Position numbers and translations under genes: made by a program
In this document: piece after piece, positions 1-7,193 of the stretch
Numbering within the stretch: the first letter of the stretch is position 1
How the letters are laid out: every line of letters begins with the position of its first letter
The notes under the pieces: model-generated
Told to the model about the DNA's origin: nothing
The model's database searches: none
The model's input: only the letters and a program-made list of their open reading frames with translations
Source of the DNA: Zoogloeaceae bacterium
GTDB taxonomy: Bacteria; Pseudomonadota; Gammaproteobacteria; Burkholderiales; Rhodocyclaceae
Assembly: GCA_031267345.1 (NCBI GenBank)
Contig: JAIRZG010000201.1
Span: forward strand, 1-16,063
DNA: 16,063 bases
Direction of reading: 5' to 3'

Positions 1-240
1 TTCCTTTTCCTGTTCGCGCTGGGTGCCTCGATGTGGGCGCAGGCGCAGACGGTCATGCCGCGTGTGGAATTGTCGATTGGCCTGTTTCGCGTTCTGGCCG
101 AGGTGGCGGCGACGCCGGAACTGTTGTACGCGAATATTTGCGCGACGCTCTATATCCGGCGAACCCGCTCTGCCGGAAACACCGCCGTGAAACACGCGCC
201 CGCGCCAAGCGTACTGTCGATTTTCAGTTTGGCGTCGTGA
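1..240 (+). CDS. 5'-partial secreted protein with DUF192-like start, probably truncated
   Basis: The frame is open from the window edge to the stop at 238-240. The first residues, FLFLFALGASMWAQAQ, look like the hydrophobic core and cleavage site of a signal peptide. The next stretch, VELSIGLFRVLAEVAATPE, resembles the first strands of secreted DUF192 (COG1430) proteins, where an RGLM-type motif normally follows directly. Here the similarity stops near base 120. The remaining codons (LLYANICATLY and on) do not look like that family, and the last 91 bases lie antisense to the end of phoR. A hint of the lost motif (TRIFARRS) can be read in another frame at about 128-151, which would fit a frameshift plus truncation. 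The family call is from memory of the N-terminus only. The gene may be a remnant rather than functional. Confidence 0.45.
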   Translation, partial: FLFLFALGASMWAQAQTVMPRVELSIGLFRVLAEVAATPELLYANICATLYIRRTRSAGNTAVKHAPAPSVLSIFSLAS

Positions 241-1502
241 CGTTGCAGGACATGTTTGACAATGGAAAGCCCAAGGCCGGTGCCGCCGCTTTCGCGTGAT
301 CGGCTGGAATCCACGCGATAAAAACGCTCGGTGAGCCGGAGGATGTGTTCGGGGGCGATGCCGGGGCCGCTGTCCTGTACGGCGAAGGTCGCGCCACCGT
401 CTGGCGTCGGCGTCCAGCAGATTTCGATGTGTCCGCCGGATGGGGTGTAAAGGATGGCGTTGCTGACCAGGTTGATGAAGGCGCTTTGCAGTTCGTCCGC
501 GCTACCGGCGATTTCGGCATCCAGTTCTGCTTCGGCGGGAAAAATGAGTTTATGTTGCGCCGACCCTTTGGTTTTCGCAGTGACGGCGGCGAGGGCATAG
601 GCTTCGGCGGCGCAGGCGGCAAGTAGCGTTTTGATCGGCGTCCATCGCTCAAGGTCGGGTGGAGGATTCGCTTCCAGGCGGGAAAGCGCGAGCAGGTCGC
701 CGACCAGATTCTGCATACGCGCGGCATGACGCGCCATGCGCGCAAGGTAGTCACAGCGCTCATCTTCGATGAGTGGCAGGGTTTGCAGGGTTTCGATGAA
801 GCCCGCCAGCACGGTGAGCGGTGTGCGCAGTTCATGCGAGACATTGGCGACGAAATCGCGCCGTATGGCCTCACCCTGTTCGATGACGGTGATATCCCGC
901 GAAAGAATCAGCAGGCATTTTTTGCTGTAGGGGTAAATGTGCACAGCCAGACGCAGGGGGCGCGCAATCGTGGCGAGGGGACTGTCCAGCGTAATGCCGT
1001 GCGTAAAATCGCGCTGCGTGTAATAGGCGACAAGGAGCGGATCGCGCAAAAGATGCGTGACTGTCTGCGCGATGTCGCGCTTTCCGTCCAGACCGAAGTG
1101 TTGGCAGGCGGATCGGTTCAACCATCGGATACGCCCCGCGCCGTTCAGCATGATGACGCCGTTGGGCGAGGCGTGCAGGGCGTCCCTGATGTTTTCCAGG
1201 CGGAGGGAGAGCCGGTTCTCCTGTTGGCGTTGCTGGCGGAACAGGCGTAACAGGCGTTCCGCCGTCATGCGCCAGACGCCGGAAAGTTGTGGCGGCAATG
1301 GCGTGTTGGGCGCGTTTTGCAGGCGACGCAGCCAGGCAAGCAGCAGGGTTGCGCGCCAGTTGTCCAGGAGCAGCCAACCCAGTAACCCCAGTGCGCCGCC
1401 GCCAAGCGTGCTCAAGGTGGCGACAAGGGGTGTATCCCAGACGAGGCCGACGACGCTGGCGCTGGCAAAGATACAGAGGATGGGGATAAAGAGACGATTC
1501 AC
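150..1502 (-). CDS. phoR: phosphate regulon sensor histidine kinase PhoR
   Basis: Membrane histidine kinase that phosphorylates PhoB when phosphate is low and is held in check by the Pst transporter through PhoU. A GTG start at 1502 gives 450 residues and overlaps the phoB stop in a GTGA junction. An ATG 31 codons upstream lies inside phoB, and its extension (MRQAPAPSAGRRR) looks like shadow sequence. Two hydrophobic segments lie at about 4-22 and 27-47. A PAS-like sensor region follows at about 105-205. The HisKA box is NVSHELRTPL, with the phosphorylated histidine at H223. The ATPase domain shows the N box (FINLVSNAILYTP, about 342-354), G1 DSGPG (377-381), the F box (ERFYR) and G2 GGTGLGL (406-412). 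Length and order match betaproteobacterial and enteric PhoR. It is the last gene of the pst-pho operon. PhoR is the best name because of the neighbours. Confidence 0.95.
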   Translation of the reverse strand: MNRLFIPILCIFASASVVGLVWDTPLVATLSTLGGGALGLLGWLLLDNWRATLLLAWLRRLQNAPNTPLPPQLSGVWRMTAERLLRLFRQQRQQENRLSLRLENIRDALHASPNGVIMLNGAGRIRWLNRSACQHFGLDGKRDIAQTVTHLLRDPLLVAYYTQRDFTHGITLDSPLATIARPLRLAVHIYPYSKKCLLILSRDITVIEQGEAIRRDFVANVSHELRTPLTVLAGFIETLQTLPLIEDERCDYLARMARHAARMQNLVGDLLALSRLEANPPPDLERWTPIKTLLAACAAEAYALAAVTAKTKGSAQHKLIFPAEAELDAEIAGSADELQSAFINLVSNAILYTPSGGHIEICWTPTPDGGATFAVQDSGPGIAPEHILRLTERFYRVDSSRSRESGGTGLGLSIVKHVLQRHDAKLKIDSTLGAGACFTAVFPAERVRRI

Positions 1503-2206
1503 GGCGCCGGTTTTCTCAGGCGGTAGCCGCCCGAGCGCACGGTTTCGATCAGTTGTCCGGCGTCGCCCAGCGCTTGGCGCAGGCGCTTGACGCACACGTC
1601 CACGGTGCGTTCCTCGATGAACACATGATCGCCCCAGATACGATCAAGCAGTTGGCTGCGGCTCATGAGTTGTTCGGGATGTTTCATCAGGTAGTGCAGC
1701 AGGCGGAATTCGGTGGGGCCGATCTTGATCTCCCGGTCGTGACAACTGGCGCGCGCCTGTCCGGCGTCCAGGGTCAGCGGCCCGACGCTGACGCAATCGG
1801 CGAGCTGCTCGGGGGCGCGGCGGCGCAGCAGGGCATGGATGCGCGCCATAAGTTCGCGGTTGGAAAAAGGCTTGGTGATGTAATCGTCCGCGCCGCCTTC
1901 CAGTCCCGCCACCTTGTCTCTTTCTTCGCTGCGGGCGGTGAGCATGATGATGGGCACATTTTGTGTGCGCGGCGCGCTACGCCACTGACGCGCCAATTCC
2001 AGGCCGCTTTGTCCGCCGGGCAGCACCCAGTCGAGCAAGATGAGATCGGGCAGGATGACGTTCAGTTCCCGCTGGGCCGCGCGACCGTCTTCAGCGGCGA
2101 CAGGCAGAAAGCCGCCGTGACGCAGGTTGATCAGGAGCAGTTCGAGGATGTCGGGTTGGTCTTCGACGACCAGAACGCGCGGTCGCGGCGTATAAGCGTG
2201 GTTCAT
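1499..2206 (-). CDS. phoB: phosphate regulon response regulator PhoB
   Basis: OmpR-family response regulator of 235 residues that binds Pho boxes and activates pst and other phosphate-starvation genes once phosphorylated by PhoR. The receiver domain covers about 10-125, with acidic residues E15/D16, phosphoacceptor D59 (LILLDWVLP), T90 (IIMLTA) and K112 (YITKPF). A winged-helix DNA-binding domain covers about 138-232, with GPTEFRLLHYLMKHP, the recognition-helix region ERTVDVCVKRLR and the C-terminal hairpin ETVRSGGYRL. The start ATG overlaps the phoU stop (ATGA at 2203-2206), and the stop overlaps the phoR start (GTGA at 1499-1502), so both joins look translationally coupled. Two Pho boxes lie upstream in the same operon, so PhoB probably amplifies its own synthesis. 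Spacing and domain composition are typical. Confidence 0.96.
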   Translation of the reverse strand: MNHAYTPRPRVLVVEDQPDILELLLINLRHGGFLPVAAEDGRAAQRELNVILPDLILLDWVLPGGQSGLELARQWRSAPRTQNVPIIMLTARSEERDKVAGLEGGADDYITKPFSNRELMARIHALLRRRAPEQLADCVSVGPLTLDAGQARASCHDREIKIGPTEFRLLHYLMKHPEQLMSRSQLLDRIWGDHVFIEERTVDVCVKRLRQALGDAGQLIETVRSGGYRLRKPAP

Positions 2207-2943
2207 GACAAGTTTTCCGGCGGATTTGCCGGATTTCCCTGTAAAGCGGCTTCGATTTCCGCCAGCGGGCGGTGACGCACATCCGCGCCCCAGATGATGT
2301 AAATGACGTATTCAGCGATGTTTTTGGCGTGATCGCCGATACGCTCCACGGCTTTGGCGATGAACAGCAGGTCGAGGCCGGCGCCGATAACGCGGGGGTC
2401 TTCCATCATATAGGCGACAAGTTTGTGGACGAAGCCCTGAAATTCCCGGTCGATCAGATCGTCTTCCTTCAGGATGGCGATGGCGGCCTGCATGTCCAGA
2501 CGGGCGAAGGCGTCCAGCGCCCGGTGAATGAGGTCGGCGGCCAGGTTGGAAGCCAGCCGCAGATCGCCGATGGGCATTGTACGGGCAGCGTGGTTGTCGT
2601 TGCCGACAATGAATTTTATCTTGCGCGCGATTTTTTTCGCTTCGTCGCCAGCGCGTTCCAGATTGGTCGTGATCTTGGAAATGGCGAGCAGCAGACGCAG
2701 ATCACGGGCGGCGGGCTGGCGCCGCGCGATGACGGAACTCAAGGTATGATCAATGGCGACTTCCAGGGCGTCCACCCGGATCTCGGTCGTGAAAATCTCT
2801 TCCGCGAGCGACAGGGAGGCTTGCGCCAGGATCGCAACGGCGCGCCGGATCTGCATTTCGACCAGTCCCCCCATTTCCAGCAGTTGGGCGCAGGCCTGGC
2901 TCAAATCGCCGTCAAACTGGGAGGAAAGATGTTTGTTCTGCAT
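2203..2943 (-). CDS. phoU: phosphate signalling regulator PhoU
   Basis: All-helical cytoplasmic protein of 246 residues that links the Pst transporter to PhoR and represses Pho signalling when phosphate is plentiful. The two three-helix halves carry the family's metal-binding signatures: TNLERAGDEAKKIARKI at about 94-110 and AKAVERIGDHAKNIAEYVIY at about 196-215. Length matches E. coli PhoU (about 240). The start is supported by a GGAGA Shine-Dalgarno sequence just upstream, which sits in the 15-bp gap to the pstB stop. The stop overlaps the phoB start by four bases. The last 25 residues (Asn- and Pro-rich, NPANPPENLS) are less conserved and probably a flexible tail. Confidence 0.96.
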   Translation of the reverse strand: MQNKHLSSQFDGDLSQACAQLLEMGGLVEMQIRRAVAILAQASLSLAEEIFTTEIRVDALEVAIDHTLSSVIARRQPAARDLRLLLAISKITTNLERAGDEAKKIARKIKFIVGNDNHAARTMPIGDLRLASNLAADLIHRALDAFARLDMQAAIAILKEDDLIDREFQGFVHKLVAYMMEDPRVIGAGLDLLFIAKAVERIGDHAKNIAEYVIYIIWGADVRHRPLAEIEAALQGNPANPPENLS

Positions 2944-2958
2944 GTGTGCGTCTCCAAA

Positions 2959-3762
2959 TCAGCCGAAACGACCGGTGATGTAATCTTCGGTCGCCGGACA
3001 GCTGGGCTTCAGGAACATCTGTTCGGTTTCGCCGAATTCCACGAGATCGCCCAGATACATATAAGCCGTATAGTCACTGCAACGCGCTGCTTGCTGCATG
3101 TTGTGGGTGACGATGACGACTGTGTAATCTTTTTTCAGTTCCGCGATCAATTCCTCGATGCGGGCGGTGGAAATCGGATCCAGCGCCGAACAGGGTTCGT
3201 CGAACAACATGAGTTCTGGTCGGATGGCGATCCCGCGCGCGATGCAAAGCCGCTGCTGCTGCCCTCCGGAAAGGCTGGCGCCGCTCTGGTGGAGCTTGTC
3301 CTTGACTTCTTCCCAGAGGGCGGCTTTTTTCAGCGCCCACTCCACCCGTTCCTCGAGATCGATCAGGGAGAGTTTTTCAAAGAGCTTCACGCCGAAAGCG
3401 ATGTTGTCGAAAATCGACATCGGAAATGGCGTCGGCTTCTGGAATACCATGCCGATGCGGGCGCGAATCAGCGCAACGTCTTGTTTTGAGGTCAGCAGGT
3501 TTTCGCCGTCTACCAGAATCTCCCCTTCCGCGCGTTGATCGGGATACAGCTCGTACATCCGGTTGAAAGTGCGCAAAAGCGTAGACTTGCCGCACCCCGA
3601 TGGGCCGATGAAGGCCGTGACGCGGTTGGCCGGAATATCGAGGTGGATGTTTTTCAGCGCGTGAAATTTGCCGTAATAGAAATTCAGGTCCCGCACGGAC
3701 ATCTTGACGGGTGGCAGGCCGTTCGTTTGTGTATTGGTCGTGATAGTGGTCATGATGGTCAT
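2959..3762 (-). CDS. pstB: phosphate ABC transporter ATP-binding protein PstB
   Basis: ATPase subunit of the high-affinity phosphate importer PstSCAB, acting on the cytoplasmic face with PstA and PstC. From the ATG at 3762 it has 267 residues: Walker A GPSGCGKST (53-61), Q-loop VFQKPTPFPMS (Q108), ABC signature LSGGQQQR (164-171), Walker B LMLFDEPCSALD (184-195) and H-loop histidine H220 (VTHNMQQA). The sequence KPTPFPMSIFDNI after the Q-loop is characteristic of PstB among ABC ATPases. The frame is open 25 codons further upstream, but that part is antisense-like text inside pstA. The ATG at 3762 forms an ATGA overlap with the pstA stop and gives the usual family length. A second ATG three codons later is also possible. 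The Shine-Dalgarno match is weak, as expected for a coupled start. Confidence 0.97.
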   Translation of the reverse strand: MTIMTTITTNTQTNGLPPVKMSVRDLNFYYGKFHALKNIHLDIPANRVTAFIGPSGCGKSTLLRTFNRMYELYPDQRAEGEILVDGENLLTSKQDVALIRARIGMVFQKPTPFPMSIFDNIAFGVKLFEKLSLIDLEERVEWALKKAALWEEVKDKLHQSGASLSGGQQQRLCIARGIAIRPELMLFDEPCSALDPISTARIEELIAELKKDYTVVIVTHNMQQAARCSDYTAYMYLGDLVEFGETEQMFLKPSCPATEDYITGRFG

Positions 3763-4649
3763 TTGCGACGGGACAATAGCCGCGCCAGGATGTTGAGCCC
3801 CAGTACGGCGAGCGTAATCAGGAAAACGCCAGCCCACGCCAGTTGCCGCCAGTTTTCATAAGGACTCATGGCGAACTGGAAGATGGTTACGGGCAGGTTG
3901 GCGGTGGGTCCGGAAAGGTTGTTCGTCCAGAATTGGTTATTCAGTGCGGTAAAGAGGAGGGGCGCAGTTTCGCCGGAAATGCGCGCCACGGCGAGCAGGA
4001 TGCCGGTCACGACGCCCGCCCGCGCCGCGTTCAATGTGACATGGATGATCACCTTCCACTTCGGCGCGCCCAGCGCGTAAGCCGCTTCACGCAGACTCGA
4101 CGGAATCAGCGCAAGCATGTTTTCGGTCGTGCGGATGACGACAGGGATCACAATGAGCGACAGCGCCACTGCTCCTGCCCATCCGGAAAACTTCCGGAAA
4201 TGGATGACGACGATTGCATAGACGAAAAGTCCGATGATGATGGAAGGCGCGGAAAGCAACAGATCGTTGATGAAGCGCACCGTCACCGCCAGCGGGCCGC
4301 GCGGATGATATTCGGCAAGACAGATGCCGGACAGTACGCCAATTGGCGTACCGATGAAAGTCGCCAGGGCCACCATCAAAAAGGAGCCGAAGAGCGCGTT
4401 GGCCAGCCCACCCGCGTCATTGGGCGGTGGCGTGTTTTCCGTGAAGAGCGCGAGGTTCATGCCTCCAAATCCAAGCCAGAGCGTTTCCCATAGAATCCAC
4501 ATGAGCCAGAAGACGCCGAAAATCATGGCGATCAGCGAGAGGGTGAGCGCTGCCCGGTTTATCCATTTGCGGCGGACAAAAAATGCCGCCCGAGCCTCAC
4601 GGTTCATGGAAACTTTCGGATTCGCGGGGAAATTGGACTGGATTTTCAT
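3759..4649 (-). CDS. pstA: phosphate ABC transporter permease PstA
   Basis: Inner-membrane permease subunit of the phosphate importer, 296 residues. The N-terminal tail is cytoplasmic and basic, and the first membrane segment (about 33-55) is rich in W, L and F. It is followed by the conserved permease core with about five more segments. The EAA loop that docks onto PstB is visible as LREAAYALGAPKWKVIIHVT (186-205), and the downstream ARISGETAPLLFTA is typical of PstA. It overlaps pstC and pstB by four bases on either side (ATGA at 4646-4649 and 3759-3762), which fits fixed stoichiometry of the transporter subunits. An internal ATG at residue 15 is a possible alternative start, but the upstream one is the one that couples to pstC. 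Confidence 0.96.
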   Translation of the reverse strand: MKIQSNFPANPKVSMNREARAAFFVRRKWINRAALTLSLIAMIFGVFWLMWILWETLWLGFGGMNLALFTENTPPPNDAGGLANALFGSFLMVALATFIGTPIGVLSGICLAEYHPRGPLAVTVRFINDLLLSAPSIIIGLFVYAIVVIHFRKFSGWAGAVALSLIVIPVVIRTTENMLALIPSSLREAAYALGAPKWKVIIHVTLNAARAGVVTGILLAVARISGETAPLLFTALNNQFWTNNLSGPTANLPVTIFQFAMSPYENWRQLAWAGVFLITLAVLGLNILARLLSRRK

Positions 4650-5638
4650 ACACGCGCCCCCTCGTTTTTTTGCAGCCGCAGCAGGAGCAGCCGGGAAAAG
4701 ACCAGCACCACGAAGGTAATTAAAAACAAAATAAGCCCCAGGTAGATGAGCGCCGCCTGATGCATTCCGGGCGCAGCTTCGGCAAACTCGTTGGCAAGCG
4801 TGGAAGTGATGCTGTTGGCGGCCTCGAAAAGCGAGGGCGAGCGCAGCTGGTTGGTGTTGCCGATTACGAATGTGACCGCCATCGTTTCTCCCAGCGCGCG
4901 CCCCAGTCCCAGCATGATGCCGCCCAGTACGCCCACCCTGGTGTAGGGGAGCACGATCTTCCAGATCACCTCCCAGGTAGTCGCGCCCAATCCATAGGCC
5001 GATTCCTTCAAAAGCGGCGGCGTGACTTCAAACACGTCGCGCATGACCGAGGCGATGAAGGGAATGATCATGATGGAAAGAATGATTCCGGCGGGCAGGA
5101 TACCGATGCCCACCGGCAGGCCGGAAACCAGCGCCCCGAAGATCGGCGCGTCGCCCAGCCAGGATTGCAGGGGTTGTTGCACGTAACGCGCCAGCACGGG
5201 CCCAAACACCATCAGTCCCCACATGCCATACACGATGGAAGGCACCGCCGCCAGCAATTCAATGACCGTCCCCAGCGGACGTTTCAACCAGGCAGGCGAA
5301 AGTTCCGTCAGGAAAAGCGCGATGCCGAAACTCACCGGCACGGCGATCAGGAGCGCGATGCCCGAAGTTGCCAGCGTCCCGTAGATCATGACCATGCCAC
5401 CGAAATTTTCCTGTACGGGATCCCAGACGTTGTGGGTCAGGAACCCCAGGCCATAGCGATCAATGGCAGGCCACGCGCCGATGACGAGCGAGAGGATGAT
5501 GCCCAGTAACAGCGCCAGCGTGAGCAAGGCCGCGCCGCGCGTCGCCACGCCGAAGATCTGGTCGGAAAAGGCGTTGGAGAAGAGGGAAACACGCCGCTCC
5601 CGACCCGAAGCGGACGATAGCGAAGGTCTATCTGTCAT
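4646..5638 (-). CDS. pstC: phosphate ABC transporter permease PstC
   Basis: Second permease subunit of the importer, 330 residues with about six membrane segments; the first is at about 36-57. Family hallmarks are the early periplasmic stretch WDPVQENFGGMVMIYGTL (72-89), PSIVYGMWGL (133-142), the EAA loop KESAYGLGATTWEVIWKIVL (211-230) and GRALGETMAVTFVIGN (246-261). It is the first gene after the 346-bp pstS-pstC spacer. A Pho box about 100 bp before its start suggests an independent PhoB-activated promoter for pstCAB-phoU-phoBR. No strong Shine-Dalgarno sequence precedes the ATG. The start was kept because the basic N-terminal tail is normal for PstC and the upstream reading is not protein-like. 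Confidence 0.96.
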   Translation of the reverse strand: MTDRPSLSSASGRERRVSLFSNAFSDQIFGVATRGAALLTLALLLGIILSLVIGAWPAIDRYGLGFLTHNVWDPVQENFGGMVMIYGTLATSGIALLIAVPVSFGIALFLTELSPAWLKRPLGTVIELLAAVPSIVYGMWGLMVFGPVLARYVQQPLQSWLGDAPIFGALVSGLPVGIGILPAGIILSIMIIPFIASVMRDVFEVTPPLLKESAYGLGATTWEVIWKIVLPYTRVGVLGGIMLGLGRALGETMAVTFVIGNTNQLRSPSLFEAANSITSTLANEFAEAAPGMHQAALIYLGLILFLITFVVLVFSRLLLLRLQKNEGARV

Positions 5639-5725
5639 GGAGGAGGCTTACCCGAAAAAGATGCGCAGCCCCGGAGGTCATTGCCGATTTCACTGCCATG
5701 TCTCTTGTGATTGAACAGGAGACGC

Positions 5726-5759
5726 ACTTTGCGCCGGATTTGTGACGAAATGATGACAG
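5726..5759 (-). promoter_or_regulatory. Pho box promoter upstream of pstC
   Basis: On the minus strand CTGTCATCATTTCGTCAC (5759-5742) closely matches the two-repeat Pho box CTGTCAT-N4-CTGTCAC, with the two GTCA cores exactly 11 bp apart. Ten bases downstream lies CAAAGT (5731-5726), at the place where a PhoB-dependent promoter has its -10 element, though the match is only 3 of 6. The leader to the pstC ATG would be about 80 bases. The layout mirrors the box before pstS (GTCAC-N10-TAAAGT), which strengthens both. Confidence 0.7.
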
Positions 5760-5903
5760 CTTCGGTTTTTTCTTCCGCGCGGGGAAAAGGAATGTCTGCA
5801 GGACTGCGCGGACAAGTGTGCGCGGAAATGAGCGGAAGCTTCAAGGGGAATGACCGTTTCCAGTCCCAAAGGGACATCCGTCGATCGGTTCAGGACAAAT
5901 TGG

Positions 5904-5939
5904 AAAGGCGCGTCTGGAATCATTGCCAGACGCGCCTTT
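5904..5939 (-). terminator. perfect 14-bp hairpin behind pstS
   Basis: AAAGGCGCGTCTGG (5904-5917) and CCAGACGCGCCTTT (5926-5939) are exact reverse complements around an 8-base loop, 45 bases past the pstS stop. There is no clean run of T after the stem on either strand; on the minus strand CCAATTTG follows. It is therefore more likely a partial terminator or an RNA-stabilising 3' hairpin that keeps pstS mRNA abundant than a complete stop. Confidence 0.6.
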
Positions 5940-5984
5940 GCGGGGAAAGCGACAGGAAGCCTTTTCAGGCCATGATGCGGCGGG

Positions 5985-7040
5985 TCACGGTTTTCTCACC
6001 GGTTTGCCGGATGTATCCCTGATTTCCCGCCAGGACTGGATGATGATCTCCTTGACTTCCTGCGGCATGGGCACGTAATCCAGATCGGAAGCCGATTTGT
6101 CGCCGTTTTTATATGCCCAGGCGAAAAAGTCGAGCGCGGCGGCGGCCTGGACAGGGTTTTCCTGCGTCTTGTGCATCATGATGAAAGTCGCGGACGTGAT
6201 CGGCCAGGATTGCGCGCCGGGCTGGTTGGTGAGAATCTGGTGGAAACTCGTCTTCCAATCCGCGCCTGCGGCGGCAGCCCGGAAACTTGCCTCCGACGGC
6301 AGAACGAAATTACCCGCGCTATTTTTGAGTTGCACATAGGTCATCCTGTTTTTTTCGGCGTAGGCGTATTCGACATAACCGATGGAATCCGGCAGGCGGC
6401 CTACAAATGCCGCTACGCCTTCATTTCCCTTGCCGCCAACGCCGACCGGCCAGTTGACCGAAGTGCCTTCGCCGACTTTCGCCTTCCATTCGGCGTTGAC
6501 CCGGCTCAGATAATGCGTAAAGCCAAAACTGGTGCCCGAACCATCGGCGCGCCGGACAACGGCAATGGCGGTCGTTGGCAGGGCGATTCCGGGATTCATC
6601 GCTACGATGGCGGGATCATTCCAATGGGTGATCTTGCCCAGATAGATGTCGCCCAACACCTGCCCGTCGAACTTGATCTGACCGGGCGCAATTCCTTTCA
6701 GATTCACGATGGGCACGATGCCGCCGATTACGGTTGGAAACTGGAGCAGACCTTTTTCCTTCAAGACCGTGTCGGCAAGCGGCGCGTCGGAAGCGCCAAA
6801 ATCCACGGTCTTGGCCTCGATCTGCTTTAATCCTGCGCTGGAACCTACCGACTGATAGTTGATCCGGTGTCCTGTCACCTTGTTGTATTCCGCCGCCCAT
6901 TTGGTGTAAAGCGGCGCCGGAAAACTCGCCCCGGCGCCGGTCACGTCCGTTTCTCCCCAGGCCGCGCCGGAAACCGCGCCTGTTGCAATGCAGGCCACCA
7001 GCGAAGCGGTGCGGAAAAGTTGTAGTTTTCTGATTTGCAT
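5985..7040 (-). CDS. pstS: periplasmic phosphate-binding protein PstS
   Basis: Substrate-binding protein of the high-affinity phosphate importer, 351 residues. A signal peptide covers about 1-29 (basic MQIRK, hydrophobic core to AAWG). The mature protein starts close to TDVTGAGASFPAPLY, the usual PstS opening. Phosphate-contacting segments are recognisable: GAGASFP (35-41), GSSAG (66-70), FGASDAPL (81-88) and RADGSGTSF (164-172). No lipobox cysteine is seen, so the protein should be free in the periplasm. The start has a good Shine-Dalgarno sequence (CAGGAG, plus-strand 7048-7053) seven bases ahead. A Pho box promoter lies about 50 bp upstream and a stable hairpin follows the stop, so pstS is probably the most strongly expressed gene of the operon under phosphate starvation. 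Confidence 0.97.
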   Translation of the reverse strand: MQIRKLQLFRTASLVACIATGAVSGAAWGETDVTGAGASFPAPLYTKWAAEYNKVTGHRINYQSVGSSAGLKQIEAKTVDFGASDAPLADTVLKEKGLLQFPTVIGGIVPIVNLKGIAPGQIKFDGQVLGDIYLGKITHWNDPAIVAMNPGIALPTTAIAVVRRADGSGTSFGFTHYLSRVNAEWKAKVGEGTSVNWPVGVGGKGNEGVAAFVGRLPDSIGYVEYAYAEKNRMTYVQLKNSAGNFVLPSEASFRAAAAGADWKTSFHQILTNQPGAQSWPITSATFIMMHKTQENPVQAAAALDFFAWAYKNGDKSASDLDYVPMPQEVKEIIIQSWREIRDTSGKPVRKP

Positions 7041-7068
7041 TTTTGTGCTCCTGTGTTGAAAGTGGAAA

Positions 7069-7084
7069 CGCCACTTTAGTGGCG
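7069..7084. repeat. short perfect palindrome over the pstS -10 region
   Basis: CGCCACT (7069-7075) and AGTGGCG (7078-7084) are exact reverse complements separated by two bases. The partner motif AGTGG occurs again at 7061-7065, so CCACT can pair on either side. The palindrome sits between the Pho box and the pstS ribosome binding site. It could be an operator or chance; the sequence alone does not decide. Confidence 0.4.
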
Positions 7085-7106
7085 GTTTGTGACACCCGTA
7101 TGACGC
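7073..7106 (-). promoter_or_regulatory. Pho box promoter upstream of pstS
   Basis: On the minus strand GCGTCATACGGGTGTCAC (7106-7089) carries two GTCA cores 11 bp apart, as in PhoB sites. Ten bases on, TAAAGT (7078-7073) is a 4-of-6 match to a -10 element. No normal -35 is needed for a PhoB-activated promoter. A perfect palindrome (7069-7084) lies over the -10. Confidence 0.75.
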
Positions 7107-7136
7107 GCGACGGGAGAAGACAGGATACTTTTGCGA

Positions 7137-7166
7137 TTGTCAAAACCCGCTTCCTGCGCGGATAAT
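7137..7166 (+). promoter_or_regulatory. sigma70-type promoter of the trpB2 gene
   Basis: TTGTCA (7137-7142) and GATAAT (7161-7166) are each 5-of-6 matches to the consensus with an 18-bp spacer, pointing to the ATG at 7194 with a leader of about 20 bases. The elements face away from the pstS promoter, with the Pho box about 30 bp behind them. Confidence 0.6.
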
Positions 7167-7193
7167 CGCGCTTTTCCCGCGAGAAAACGCATC

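Noticed and set aside
2272..3489. Open frame of 405 codons on the plus strand opposite phoU and pstB
   Set aside because: Antisense shadow of two clear genes; no ribosome binding site, and composition typical of shadow frames.
5635..5923. Two small minus-strand frames in the pstS-pstC spacer, one ending in an ATGA overlap with pstC
   Set aside because: They run across the Pho box and the pstC leader, have no ribosome binding site and no conserved pattern; the overlap is probably chance.
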